From Gnetum montanum (Eukaryota; Streptophyta; Gnetopsida; Gnetales; Gnetaceae): DNA of 64,000 nt. The stretch lies in the NCBI GenBank assembly GCA_015680685.1, contig MNCI01030420.1, positions 286,518-350,517 on the forward strand, in the 5' to 3' direction. Positions 48,434-59,949 of the stretch are shown piece after piece. The translations under genes were made by a program, and so were the position numbers. The number at the start of each line of letters is the position of its first letter. The first letter of the stretch is position 1. The notes beneath the pieces were generated by a model, which was not told the DNA's origin, searched no databases, and was given only the letters and a program-made list of their open reading frames with translations.

Positions 48434-50174
48434 TGAAACACCATAAAATTTCAAGCTATGGCTTCTTGACTACAAATTTTTCTAAGTATTAGAACAATCA
48501 CACTTTTCACAAATTTTTCTAAGTGTGGAAGCTATGCTCTCCACTATTGGGACTATGCTCCAGAGTGTAGTCAACATAGTCAAAACACAAACGCCAATTT
48601 CGTAGGATGTTTTCTAAGTATCAAAATGATAACACTTGTTGTAGAATTTTTCTAAGTGCTAAGACTATGCTCTCCACTACTGGGACTATGATCTAGAGCG
48701 TAGTCAACATAGTCAGCATAAAAACACTAGTTTTGGCATATTTTTTCTAGCTATTGGAACTACACTCCTAACTACACTCTAGAGTGTAGTTAATGTAGTC
48801 ATCTTTGAAGCTAGATTTTGCAAGATTTTTTCTAAGTGTTGTGACTATGCTCACCCCCAGTTGGAAGTGTAGTCAGCCTCTTCTAGAGTGTAGTTAGTAC
48901 TTAGCCATATTTTGCTAGTTTTTGCCAAACTTTTTCTAAGTCTAGGACTTTGCTATCATCCAGTCTAAAGCGTAGTCAAGTGTAGATGGCAAAAATAGCC
49001 TCAAAAGGCCTCCACAATGTAGCACCAACATCCACATCAGCTCCAACATACCTTTGGAAACAACATTTATCTTTTTGCATCCCCCTCCTTCCCAAAATTG
49101 TAACTATGCTCAACCCCACTTCCCATAGTGGACAACATAGTCTTGGAGTGTAGTCTCCAAAAGTTGCATTTTTAAAGCATTTTTCATATGTACATTGTGG
49201 TCCCCTCAATAGCTGCTAGTGTAGTCATAATCTCTCAGCCTTGTAGAGTCCATTAGAGCACCACATGCTCAACATTGTTTGCTACAATGAGAGCATAGTT
49301 GGGGTCAGCGTAGTCCCAACTACCTCACAACATAGTCTCAACTACCACACTATCACGTGGCACTTGATCTACATTTTGGGTTAACCCTAGCCCTGTAAAT
49401 ACCTCCAATTCCCTTCGTTTTTAGGTTTTTGGCTGGCATTTTCATTGGTTGGCATTTTGGCATTTGACATTCTTGGGTGAAAGAGACCTAGAAGTACTTC
49501 GATGACAATTTGGGTGAACAAGACCTGAAGGCACACCACTGGCACACCAGTAGAGAGGTAGAGTTGCATTCCATGGTTCCATTACAACCTTGCAAAACCT
49601 CATACAATACATCATGGTGGCCAACTTGACAAGCACAGACAAAAAAGTGAGCACTAGACTTCATCGCTGAACACCATTGAGACTCTAACTATGCTCTCCA
49701 CTACACCTATTGTACACCGCATACCTTCTAAACCCCTTTTGGAGTTAACTATGCTTAACCCCATTTGGGGTAGTGTTCTATCTCTCTCTCCTACACTTTT
49801 AATGTTTCTTCTCATTTTTTGCATTTTTAATGTGTAGTCACATATTAACTATAATTGGGTAGCAGTCTCTATGATGTGGCACCCCCATTTATGTTGAAAC
49901 CCTTGACTATGCTTACCCCCATCCATGACTATGCTCTACACTTAGCACCATAGAACATCACTTTAACACTTAGCACTATTTCATGTTGTTCACATTTGCA
50001 TCTTGGCTAACCATGCGATTTGCAATTTCAATAAGCAAAGTCCTTGTTCGATTGACAAGACCATCCAAGGCACTTCACCTCCATTTTTAGTAGACTCTCA
50101 TGCAAAGGCAGGGTTAGGCTATGCATCTGTTGACCCCTCGGTGATTCCAGCCACCAGTCTTTTTGATTGTTATA
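48434..50174 (+). repeat. 3' LTR of H1
   Basis: 1741 bp. Starts TGAAACACCATAAAATTTC, the intact form of the family's LTR start, and ends GATTGTTATA. It has the same internal array as the 5' LTR, e.g. actacactctagagtgtagt near 48773. Confidence 0.85.
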
Positions 50175-50208
50175 ACTACTATAGTCAAAAGATATGCAAT
50201 AATTTTTG

Positions 50209-50565
50209 ACCATCAATAGTGCCCATGAACATCATTGACATTGAGAATCACTACCTTCCCTGGTGCTTGTAGACACCATTGACATCAAAAATCGCTATCT
50301 TCACTAGCATCCATGATCAACATTGATGCCAATAATCTCTAACTTCATCAACACCCATGGATACCATTGGCACTAAAAATTGTTAACCTCCTTGGAACCT
50401 AGTAACATAGTCAACAACAAAAATCACTAGCTACATTGGTGCCCATGGACACCACTAATGTTAAAGATTGTTAGCTTCATTGGCATCCATGAACATTGCT
50501 CATACCAAAATTGCTAGCTTCACTAGCATCCATAGACACTGCTAGCATTAGAAATTTCTGCCTTC
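50209..50565. repeat. Degenerate 44-bp minisatellite in element F
   Basis: About eight units of 43-48 bases with consensus near 'cattggcatccatgg', 'acaccattgacatcaaaaat', 'tgctagcttc'. It is non-coding (unit length is not a multiple of three and frames are broken). It begins some 35 bases after the end of H1. Confidence 0.75.
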
Positions 50566-51484
50566 AAAAATTTTAACGATAAAAAATCTACCATTAAGTG
50601 ATGGAAAATTTTTTAACAATTGACAAAAAATCTCAAAACCTTCAAATAATGGGAAATTTTAAATTGATGTTTAGGCAGGAAAAGTTTAAATATTAGAAGG
50701 CATAACAATTTCATAATTGACTAAAATTAATGTGCTAATAGCAAGTGAGATAAAAATTATGTAATTAACCATTCTCATTATGGAGTAGTGTTGTAGTGGG
50801 TGATCTCTCGTGAAGTCTTGTTTTTCGTGCCAAAGGTTTGTGACCTTAGAAGCCATAACTTTTAACTTCAAAAGCCTTTTTTAGTAAATGAAGAATCATT
50901 TCCTAGAAATTTCAACCTTTTGGATGCAATGGTGAAGTTTAATCTATGTAATGAAATTATGAAAATTAGTTTTCACTCCTTGCTCAAAATGGCACCTAAA
51001 GACCTTCAAAAGCTTAATTTTATCATAACTTAGACATACGATGTTGATTTCTAATATATGAGTAGTTATTTCTAACATTTTTCACCCTGTTGAACTCAAT
51101 GGTGAGGTCAAATTTATCATTCGGATACCTAATAATTTAATGATATGATAAATTTTATCTTAAAAAGATCATAACTTAGACTAGTTAACTATGCCTAATA
51201 ATTTAATTATTGGGACTAATAAATTTAACCTTTTGAGCCTTGAGACTAAGTGCTTAACCTTTGCAAATAGTCTTAAGAGCAATAACCCTTGGTGTATCAT
51301 GAGTTACACTACCAGAGTTAGTGTTTTAGTGGGGGTAGAAAGGTTGCTAATGCGTTTATGTAATGTAGTTAGTTATTATTAACAAGGTTAGTTGGAGAAT
51401 TAATTGATGAATTAGTTGGTGAACCAGAATGGTCAAGAAGATGTATATCAATTGTCATGTAATCAAATCATATAGTAGAATGAC
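50566..51484. other. Unassigned internal part of element F
   Basis: AT-rich, no recognisable protein frame. It includes repeated phrases such as 'atcataacttagac' (51025 and 51170). It may be the 5' part of the captured transcript or element sequence. Confidence 0.35.
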
Positions 51485-52640
51485 ATGGAGAGTCATAATC
51501 TCATTCCGACAAGATGTATGATACCCATAAAGAGTAATGGCCTAGAAGATAATCCAAGAATGAGAATAAAACTAGCAACATATAACATGCCTATAAGATT
51601 CCTAGCCAGTGAGAAACAACATTTGCTATGTCTACCATGGGCCTTGGATTGGCATGAGTATCAATACCCATGTATCTTAGTAGAGTTACAAAATTTGGAT
51701 GTTCATGTCTTGTGCTTACAAGAAGTATTTCCATGGAAATTCCTATGCCAATTTCAACTAGACTTGGAAAAGATGAGATACAAAGGTATTTACAAGGAAA
51801 AGGGTTTTTGTGGAAGTTCTTCTTTTGAGCCATATAGATTAGCCTATTGTAGAAATCACAACATGAATACTTGCACGATCTTTTATAAAGAAGCCAAGTT
51901 TGAATTAGTACAAAGATTTAAATGGAGTATAGGAGATATACTTTTTAAACTTTTAGAACTTCAAACCATGAAAAAGAAGAATAGTCAAGATTTCGAAGAA
52001 ACCACATAGCTTTGGTAGTGATACTAAAAATTGAATTATTAGAAATATGTGTATGCATGGTTAACACACATTTAATTGCCAAATTAACATGTTTAGATGT
52101 TAGACTATGCCAAGGATCATACTTGATTAAGAAAATAAAGGAAAGTTTTTAGAATAAGTTAGTCCTATGATATACCAATCCAATTCCATTTGTCCTTTAT
52201 GGAGACTTCAATGGGAAAGCTGAAATAGTGTTTATCAATTCTTAAAATATGGAAGTGTAAAATAATCCTTGGAAGATGAACTCAATTTGAAGAAGATGTT
52301 CCCATCAATTCAACATACAATTCCATTGGCCAATGCATATTCTGCTTACTTCAAATGTTCAACAAATAAATCAGATTCTAGAATTCATGAACAAATGTTG
52401 TTGATGGATAGTACTCATCAAGAACCATAGTTTAATAATTACTCTATCATGATTAATGAGGATGGGTCAACATCATTCTTCATTAAGATCCTGGATTATA
52501 TTTGGTATGACATTTGATTCTTCCAATTTACCAAGTTACTAAAGTTAATTTCCAAAGAAGAAATTGAGAAAAATCAAGATCAAGCCTTGTCATCTTGAAC
52601 AAGATCATCTGATCATATATCACTTATGGTAAAACTACAA
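51485..52640 (+). pseudogene. CCR4-type deadenylase (EEP domain) retrocopy
   Basis: Similar in order and motifs to the endonuclease/exonuclease/phosphatase domain of plant CCR4 deadenylases, which shorten mRNA poly(A) tails. 51485-52009 is open for 174 codons: KLATYNMPIRF, LDWHEYQYPCIL, VHVLCLQEV (catalytic Glu at 51722), YKGIYKEKGF, CTIFYKEAKFELV. After a frameshift near 52000: NHIALVVILK, CVCMVNTHLIAKLTCLDVRL, then PFVLYGDFNGKA (52201). After another: IPLANAYSAYF (52320), LDYIWYDI (52491), RSSDHISLMVKL (52602). All three catalytic motifs stand in order with no intron over 1.1 kb, so it looks like a reverse-transcribed copy. Two frameshifts and several stops make it non-functional as a whole. 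It lies inside element F, in F's sense. CCR4 versus related Angel/nocturnin-like proteins is not settled. Confidence 0.75.
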
Positions 52641-53084
52641 TTATTTCCATTAATTCCTAAGGTTGATCAAGATTAGGAAGTATCTTAATCTTAATTTTAT
52701 TTTATAATATTATAATTTTCTTTATTATTTAATCTATCTTTTAATTAGATAAATAAAATACCTAGGGTAATGCAAGTTGGAAATAAGGATTTACCCTACC
52801 TTCACTTGGATAACTATATATGAGTTTCACTTTGTGTGAGATTCGTTAGGACTCATGATTGGTGGTTGGTAGATCTTTAATTTAACTCTTGTCATTATAT
52901 TAGAAAATGAGGTAAGTATTAATAAAGTAATATTTAAATTTCCATATATCCTTCTCACATATATCTTGTTTGCATAAATAAGCAAGAAACAACTTCAAGT
53001 TCAAAGGATAAATCAAATTAGTGGAACATATAATCATAAAAAGATCATTGGAACTAGAAAAAGATAGTGAAAGTGGACTTGTTT
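52641..53084. other. Segment between CCR4-like copy and F 3' LTR
   Basis: AT-rich and non-coding. 52690-52740 is a T-rich/AT stretch that could be the 3' untranslated end of the captured transcript. No poly(A) tract marks the junction. Confidence 0.35.
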
Positions 53085-53114
53085 GAGGACAAACAAAAAC
53101 TAAGGGGAATATAT
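53085..53114 (+). promoter_or_regulatory. Polypurine tract of element F
   Basis: A purine-rich run (gaggacaaacaaaaac, then taaggggaatatat) directly before the 3' LTR start. It would prime plus-strand DNA synthesis and fixes the sense of F as plus. Confidence 0.6.
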
Positions 53115-53689
53115 TGTAATGTCCCCATTTCCAAATGATGCTACTGCATAATGAAGATGGAGCCTCTTCATAACAAGTGTTATCATTATCATAACAAGAA
53201 CTAAAATGGGAGTTATAATTAAGACCTAAAATGATGCATTGTAATAATAGATGTGTCTCTCAAGGTGATTTTTGGGGGTTTAAACTAAGGCATTTATACC
53301 TAGACACAGAGGTCATGCTAGCATGGAGCTATGAAGTTGATAAATGCAAGTAATGAAAGTTGGGTAAAGTAGGATAGGAAGAGGACTAGCCATCCCTTTT
53401 GGCCAACTGTAGGCCTAACTATGGTGGAAAAGCTAGATTGCCTCGAAGTTATAGATGTTGAAGAAAGAGAACCCCAAGGAATACTCTCAAAGCATGACCC
53501 AGATATACTATTCCACATCAATAAAGCATTTTTCTCTTTTTTTCTTTCTACATTTTCCTTACTATTTTCATTATGCTTAATGTAAAATGTTACATATATT
53601 TGATGTTTGCTACATTATCATCATATGTTGAATGTTAAATATAATATATAATTGAGGTTTTCCATGACATCCAGGAATGGGATTTCACA
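53115..53689 (+). repeat. 3' LTR of element F
   Basis: 575 bp, TGTAATGTCCCC to ATTTCACA, collinear with 29391-29965. Right flank aggtg is the likely target-site copy. Confidence 0.87.
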
Positions 53690-53694
53690 AGGTG

Positions 53695-54500
53695 TGTGAT
53701 AGAGACTACAAAATTTCCTCCATGTAATGTTTTGGCTTTTCGTATTTGGTTTTCATTCACCTAGAGCCTAGATGTGAGGTCTTGCAATAAGATCATTAGT
53801 TCAAGTGAAACATTAAGAATTAACAAAATTGTAAGATTACCCAAAATGGGATTGTGAGAGGATAAAAATGATTATTGTGGTATAATGGCTAGCATGAAAA
53901 TTTGAGATTCACTATACTTTGGTACATGTTGCACAAGTGGAACAAATGATAGTTACACTTGAGTTGATACATTCTCTTTGATCCTTTAGTTCATTATAAA
54001 ACTAGAAATTCTAGCTCCTAACATTGATGTTGGGATTCTTAATGAGATGTTTCCTAATACCACTTACCATGGTCTATATTTCATCCCTTGTGAGTAAATA
54101 TTCTACATGCGTGGCTTTCTTAGACTAGGTGGTCTTGATAGGTCCATTTGGATTAGGTAGGAAAGATTCAAAATCATTAGCTACCTCATATTCACTCATG
54201 CTTCTTAATTTATTCTTAGGAATCATAATGCTTAGCTTCCCTTTTGTGCATGTGACTTTGTAATCATGTTGTATCATGGATGATGTAAGTACCTAAGCTT
54301 TTTGCATTTTTATCAACTTCTTGACTTGAGAACCCTATGAGGAGTTAGATCCATACTCTATCATAATGTCAAAGAGAGTCTTCTACAAAAACTAGAAAAA
54401 AAAAACAAGGATCAAGTAAAAATGAAAATAGAAAATAAAACTAAGTAAAGTGCTAGAAAGAACCTATAGGCTACTAGATGCTTAACTTTAAAACACTAGA
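53695..54500 (-). pseudogene. Gag N-terminal part, element E
   Basis: A minus-strand frame with stops: KGKLSIMIPKNKLRSMSEYEVA, NDFESFLPNPNGPIKTT, KKATHVEYLLTRDEI and IRKHLIKNPNINV, quoted piecewise. It lies directly downstream of the primer site at 54509 and would continue at 29385 if F were removed. Family assignment rests on the capsid core across F, not on this piece alone. Confidence 0.5.
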
Positions 54501-54508
54501 AATCCTAT

Positions 54509-54527
54509 GGCCCTCCTTCTAGCACCA
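54509..54527 (-). promoter_or_regulatory. Primer-binding site of element E
   Basis: The minus strand reads TGGTGCTAGAAGGAGGGCC, four bases from the LTR edge at 54532. It is the best-preserved copy of the site shared with H1 and H2. Confidence 0.7.
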
Positions 54528-54531
54528 ATAA

Positions 54532-56200
54532 TGTTATTACATAAATATTCTTTGCACTTCTCCAAGGATACCTCCATGAACTAAGTGTTGAGACACTTAG
54601 TGCATAGCTATAAATGATCTTCATATTGATGTAATACTCAATATTTCACCAATTATGAAATGAAGAGGCATGATTCTTCTAATAAAATATAAACTTAGCC
54701 TACTAACATGAACCAAAAATGACATGAAATAATAAAAAAGTGAAGTTTTAATGTTAAAAATAACTAAGTGTAAAATGACTAGAAAATGATTAAGTATGGA
54801 TTATTGGAAAATAAAGTAAGTGTAGAATAAGTCATAAATGTTGAAATAAAAATGAAGTATAAAGTATAGATAAAGAATAAAAAATATTAAAACATTGTAA
54901 TTTATATGGGAGAAAAAATATTTTAGTTTCCTCTTCAAATGGAGGAATTTTTATGTTGAAAAATAGCTAAATGTAAAAAATTGAAAATTTGGCTAGGTAT
55001 AAAATATGATACAAGAGATAGAAGAAAACTATAAGTATAGAATATGAGCAAAGAAGGGTAAAATAATAAAAGTGAAATGTGTCAATATAGGTGAAGGATC
55101 ATAGATTCTTTCCCAAAAAATAAAATGTTGTATTGATGAGTTGAAGTGTTCACCTCCTATGGAGTGCCAAACTACAAATGATAGGAGAGACAAAACAAAA
55201 ATGTAATAGAACTAATAAAAGAAGCTCAAATATTGAGAAAAATATAGATTTAGAAGGTGGAATTTTACTTTGGAGGGTTAAGTAATGGATGCAGAAGTTA
55301 TAAGCATGATCCGAAGTTAATTCTAGGATAAAACAAGGCTATTTCATCTAAGGTTTTCATTACTAATGTAGGAGCTGAAAAAATTTTAACTCAAAAAAAC
55401 ATAGAAGCCTAAAAATTTTATCTCTAGAAGTGACATTGAAGATGTAGAAGGTGTTAAAGGTAACCAAGAATCATGCATGTACTATAGTGATAGTAGGTGC
55501 CTATGCTCTTAATCTTTTGAAACTTGACAAGTGCCCTCAAATCACAAAATAACCCCCCTAAAACTTGTGTTTTGAGCCTGTATTTAAAAAACTGAATTTG
55601 CAAAATTTAACTTAGGATTTCTAAAAATGAACTTGAAGTTAAGTGTAACTTATTATCAAGTTTGAAAATAGTAAGTCTAGTCTGTCATTTTTGACATTGT
55701 AGTGATGAAAAAAATTGGTGCTAGAGAACCAAGAAAATTCATTGCAAAAAATTTTAACTCCAAGATTCATAGGCCTTAAAAAGAATTTGGGATGCCTTAA
55801 GTAGCCTTATCGATCATCTAACGACTTCAAAAAGTCTATTGCCAAGTGTTTTAAATTAGAATATGTAACTATGAGTTTCAGCATTGGACTGAGAACAAAA
55901 AGAGAGAAAATAAGAGATAACATGGCTAAATAAGCATTGAAAACTTTATATTAAATGCTACAAAATGTTGTAAATAAATAGGTTTAGAATATACAAATCT
56001 GTAAGCTTTAAAAGCGTAACAATTTAAAAATATCCTTGAAATTTGGTGTAGTATGTAGGGTGTGTTCTACATTGGTCCCCTAATCGATTTACACTACAAT
56101 AAATGGTGTTGCAATTCCTTTCTATTCTCAATGATATACACTAAGAAATGGTTGTAAAATGATAAAAATTCTATAACAACTACTTTGCTCTTTGTTGAAA
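54532..56200 (-). repeat. 5' LTR of element E (left edge firm, right edge open)
   Basis: The plus-strand edge is TGTTATTACATAAATATTC, following the primer site. It contains a 'ctaagtgtaaaatgactagaaaatg' array at 54740-55030 like the H2 leader array. No second copy was found to set the other end; 56200 is a guess based on the 1.7-kb LTRs of H1 and H2. Confidence 0.45.
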
Positions 56201-57299
56201 TTAGTCTCTTTCTACCAAGGGAATTTTCTACCAAAACGATTACCCAAAAGATCAAAAAAAGATGTTCAATTTGGCTTAAATAGGCCTCTAATTTGTTGTT
56301 GTTGTGTTAGTTACATTGCTACATGCTTTATAGATGGTTACATAGTGTATTTGGACTATTTTCATGATCCAAAACTATAGCATATGAGTTAGTAGCATTT
56401 TTGACTTTTGGTATCAATTATGACAATGTTTTTGACTTTTTAACTCTCATATGCTAGCATAATAAAATTCATAGCTTCTAGGCCATAAAATTTATTTTAC
56501 ATATGAAAAAGGATCTATCATTTTTTCCAAAGTAAGGCCATAAGGTAACATTTTAAAGGGAAAATAAGGCAAATGTATCTACACCTGAATCCAATCAAAT
56601 TACATGACAAAATTTGGCTACCAAGATTTCTTGTTTGAAACATAAACTTTTCTTGAGGTGTTTCATTAGTTCCTCTTTGTTGATGCTTTGAGGATTAACT
56701 TGAGAGATAGCAACAAAAAATTTGAAACAATGCCACAAATTCATGACCAATGATCCTTCTCCATACTTGATTTTGTAATAGTTGAATCATGTTAAGGAGT
56801 GCTTATGATGGTGAAGCAAGATTAACATGTGATGATAAGAATTTGGGGTGAGATAATGGTTACATTGGCTATTAGAGAATGGCCACATGGGCTAATGAAA
56901 AATTTTAAATGTGTTGACATCATAGTTGTGGCATGGTGGTGAAATATTTTTTGAATGAAGAGGTCTTCATGCTTTTTTCTTGAACTACTAGTTACATAAT
57001 GATGTTTAGAATAACCAACACTTTTTCATAGGCTTCTTTGGCTAATTAGCTCTCTCTCTTTTTGTTTTGAGAATCATTTATTTGCTTAACATCAAGCTAT
57101 ATTGAGCTTTTGGTTTTATTATCATTTTTTCCATTTTTTTGGAAGTTAAATATTCATTTGGTTTTATTGCCAAGGCTGAATTTTGTTTTCTTGCCAAATA
57201 GAATGTGTTACATTTAGTGAACTTGATGATTGAGCATGTTGAGAATGTCACATGGTCATGGTACATGAACATGGAACATTGGTTTTCATTGTTAGTAAG
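56201..57299. other. Unassigned
   Basis: AT-rich, no believable gene. Short frames here are chance openings. It may be the rest of E's LTR or its flank. Confidence 0.4.
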
Positions 57300-58249
57300 G
57301 TAAGTAAGGCTAAATTTTGGCTATGAAGTTATGACTTAGAAGGGGTAATGGAGATGATACAAGGCAAGCACTATTGAAAAGCTTGAATAAGCTAGCTAAA
57401 TCTCATATATCAAAATCACGTATTCATTGTTGCAATGAATCACACCTTTGTGATGACTTCAAGCTCATCTTGCAAACATAACTCTAAGAGTAGAAGAAAT
57501 CAAGTGAAAGAACACATGTGATTACAAGATGGTACAAATGGTTATTAATGAGGAGCTCCCATGGATTCCACAATCCAATCTCTCCAAAAGTCACAAAATA
57601 GAAAATTTGAATAAGAAAAGGAAAATGAAACATTTATTCTTGCTCAAATGAAGAATTTACATATGAAAGAAAGCATAATTCCCTAGGATAGACAAGATAT
57701 TTAATCCAACTCTCATATACTCAATCAAATAAAACACACACTCACATGAATGATGATCAAGACACCTTGCCAAGACTCTATCTCTCTCTTCTCTTCTCTT
57801 ACTCACCTCTCTCTCACTAAACTCTCTCTTAATCAAATTGAATGCCCAAGAAGTCTATTTATATCTTTTTCTCAATGTATCTTCATCTTTCCTCCAATTT
57901 ATCATTTAATTTAATATATATTAAAATCCATGTGAGACGTCTTTCACAAGTGCAAAGGATATCAAAGTAGACATCTTGAGGAAGACATCTTGTAGTAGAC
58001 ATCTTGGGAAAGATGTCTTGTGAAAGACATTTATGAGAAACAGTAGATGTATAATATGTAGTATATACATCTAACTATTAGTGTAGACATAAAGTGAAAG
58101 ATGCTTTTTTTGAGGCCTAGAACCTCCAAATACCTTCAAAAAATTTCCCATATCCCTCGAAACATTCTAAACTCATCAAAACATCTGCAAAACACTCCCA
58201 AACATGAAAAAACTTCAAGTAAAGATCCCATCATTGGAGAGATGTTACA
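57300..58249 (-). repeat. LTR of element J (right edge firm)
   Basis: The plus-strand right edge gatgttaca (58241-58249) gives a sense start TGTAACATC. The sense TATA-like ATATAAATAG is near 57858-57870, followed by GA-rich sequence (57790-57835 on the plus strand ct-rich). 57950-58090 holds iterated 'gacatctt'/'gatgtctt' motifs. The left edge is not determined. Confidence 0.5.
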
Positions 58250-59949
58250 TTGGCTTGTTTGATGTCCAAATTAGCACCCTCCTCCTTCAAAAGACTCTTG
58301 ATTCCCACACTAGATGCCTTTACACTTGGAATAGCTATTATCTCCTCATGTAGACTACAATTTACATATAAATAAAATCACAACATATATGGAATGGGTA
58401 GAGCTCACAAAATTTTATCTCTACCACCCAAACTTATTTTATAGACACATAAACACACAACACAATGTTTGCATGACACATATAAACACACAGACACACA
58501 TTAGTACAATTTTTTTTACTTACATCACAATGGAGAAATTCATGAAACAAGAGTGGATATGCCCTTTTCCCTTAAAGGTTTCATCATGTTTCCATTTTGA
58601 GAGCATCACATCCCATGTGTTTCTTCCATGAACTACAACAAAAGAAAAGTAAGAAATTTCAAAAGTATTAGGTCTCATTAAATGAATTTTCCTACTTCCA
58701 TCCTTTTTCCTCTTCTTCACCTTCTTCTTCTTGGTGTTTGGAAGACTACCACTTAGCTTCCTTTCAATATTAGCATCACAACAACTTGGATTGTCTTCAT
58801 GCTACTTATCCATTTCATAGCCAATACAATCAAGTTCTTCAACACATTTGACAATTTTATCATTGCCATAATCCATAGTAAGCATTTCCAAATTCTTGAA
58901 AATCATATCATTATGAATGTCATCACCAACATCAATAATGACCTTTCTACTATGACTACCATCATAACCATCATTATTCCATACAAAATGAAATTCATTA
59001 CCATCATTAGCTTTGATCTCACTAAAAATGGCATCAAAAGTCACATTTCTTGTATAAAAAAACAAGACTCACAACATTATCATAATAACTACAATGATCA
59101 TGATGCACATCATAACCATTGAACAAACCACTACCAAGCTAAAATGAAAAACTAGCATGCATCACACTAGCTTAAACTTGAGAGACATTACCACCATCAA
59201 CAAGGTAATGTCCACACTTACCTCTTCATGGATTCTCCCATTCATCTTTATTTCAACTTGATCTTCAACATGTGACTATCCAAATTTATCAAAGCTTGAA
59301 GGTTCAAGATTCAAAATAGAAGTTCCTAATTCCAAAGGCTTCTCCTCTTCAAAGAAATCATCAACAAGATCTTCATGCATTTTTGGAGGTACCAACTTAA
59401 AAGATAAACTCTCCTTGATGGCTTAACATCATTTTCATCAAAAAAATCATCAAAGTAATCATTCTTCCATAGACCTTAGCTAGAAGTCTTCCCTATCTTC
59501 CATGAGATAGCCTCAACTTGCCTTAAAATCTTCTTTCCCTTACCACAAGGTATAGAAAAATTGCAAAAAGTATGAGAATCATACCTTCTGGTAATGATGT
59601 TAACCCTTCTTGGAAAAGTCCCCTGATCCTTACCACTCCCTTGGCTTGGAACCTTCACCCTTCATGACTCATGAGGTCTGAACTTTCCTTAATTAGTAGT
59701 ATATACCATCTTGGACTTTGAAGATCTCTTGGTCTCTTTGATGAAGTCATTGGTTTCCTTCCTTGAAATATTTAAGTATTGAGAACTCCTTTTCTCAATA
59801 AGATATACTTGAGAACTCATTTGTCTACTTCATTATATCTTTCTTCTTCCTCATTTCCTTGATTAACATTTACATTTCCTATAAAAATGTAAGAAGTAAT
59901 TTTTGTTGTATGTTCAATCACAAGAGGCCAACCATCATTGGAGTATTAT
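58250..59949 (-). pseudogene. 3' coding remains of element J, unknown product
   Basis: Downstream of J gag on the minus strand: 59658-59476 is open (KVPSQGSGKDQGTFPRR, RYDSHTFCNFSIP), and 59065-58802 reads an acidic stretch (KVIIDVGDDIHNDMIF, CVEELDCIGYE). I recognise no RT, integrase or clear protease. It may be a non-autonomous element's spare ORF. Confidence 0.4.

Larger units (their letters stand above)
31731..50174 (+). mobile_element. Element H1: gag-protease LTR element, split by H2
   Basis: Sense strand plus. 5' LTR 31731-33453, primer site 33459-33477, gag from 33802, interrupted at 35733 by H2 and resuming at 44919, protease near 45990, long 3' non-coding part, 3' LTR 48434-50174. 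Flanks gctac and actac give a 5-bp target duplication with one mismatch. Without H2 it is about 9.25 kb, matching H2's 9.19 kb, so both are full-length members of one family. No RT, RNase H or integrase is seen. Inserted inside F. Confidence 0.82.
29391..53689 (+). mobile_element. Element F: LTR element carrying a CCR4-like gene piece
   Basis: Two 575-bp LTRs (29391-29965 and 53115-53689) in plus orientation, starting TGTAATGTCCCC (TTTAATGTCTCC in the left copy) and ending TCACA. Flanks aggtt (29386-29390) and aggtg (53690-53694) are a possible 5-bp target duplication with one mismatch. A decayed initiator-Met-type primer site (29968-29979) follows the 5' LTR, and a purine-rich tract (aaggggaat) precedes the 3' LTR, fixing the sense strand. 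Without H1 the element is about 5.85 kb. No gag or pol is readable; the recognisable coding content is the deadenylase-like segment at 51485-52640. Non-autonomous. Inserted in E's gag. Confidence 0.78.
26900..56200 (-). mobile_element. Element E: gag-protease LTR element hosting the nest
   Basis: Sense strand minus. 5' LTR begins (plus-strand left edge) at 54532, primer site 54509-54527, gag N-terminal part 54500-53695, then the 24-kb insertion of F (29391-53694 with duplication), then gag and protease remains 29385-26900. The two gag parts are judged continuous because gag order resumes across the insertion and F has near-matching 5-bp flanks. No RT, RNase H or integrase is visible left of the protease. 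The 3' LTR is not identified and the right end of the 5' LTR is not resolved, so both outer limits are approximate. Confidence 0.6.

Noticed and set aside
50209-50565. CRISPR-like array
   Set aside because: Units are contiguous and degenerate with no unique spacers, and the setting is a plant transposon. It is a minisatellite.
58799-59122. His/Asn-rich plus-strand frame of 107 codons
   Set aside because: Opposite to the J element's minus-strand remains; composition follows cat/aat trinucleotide runs.
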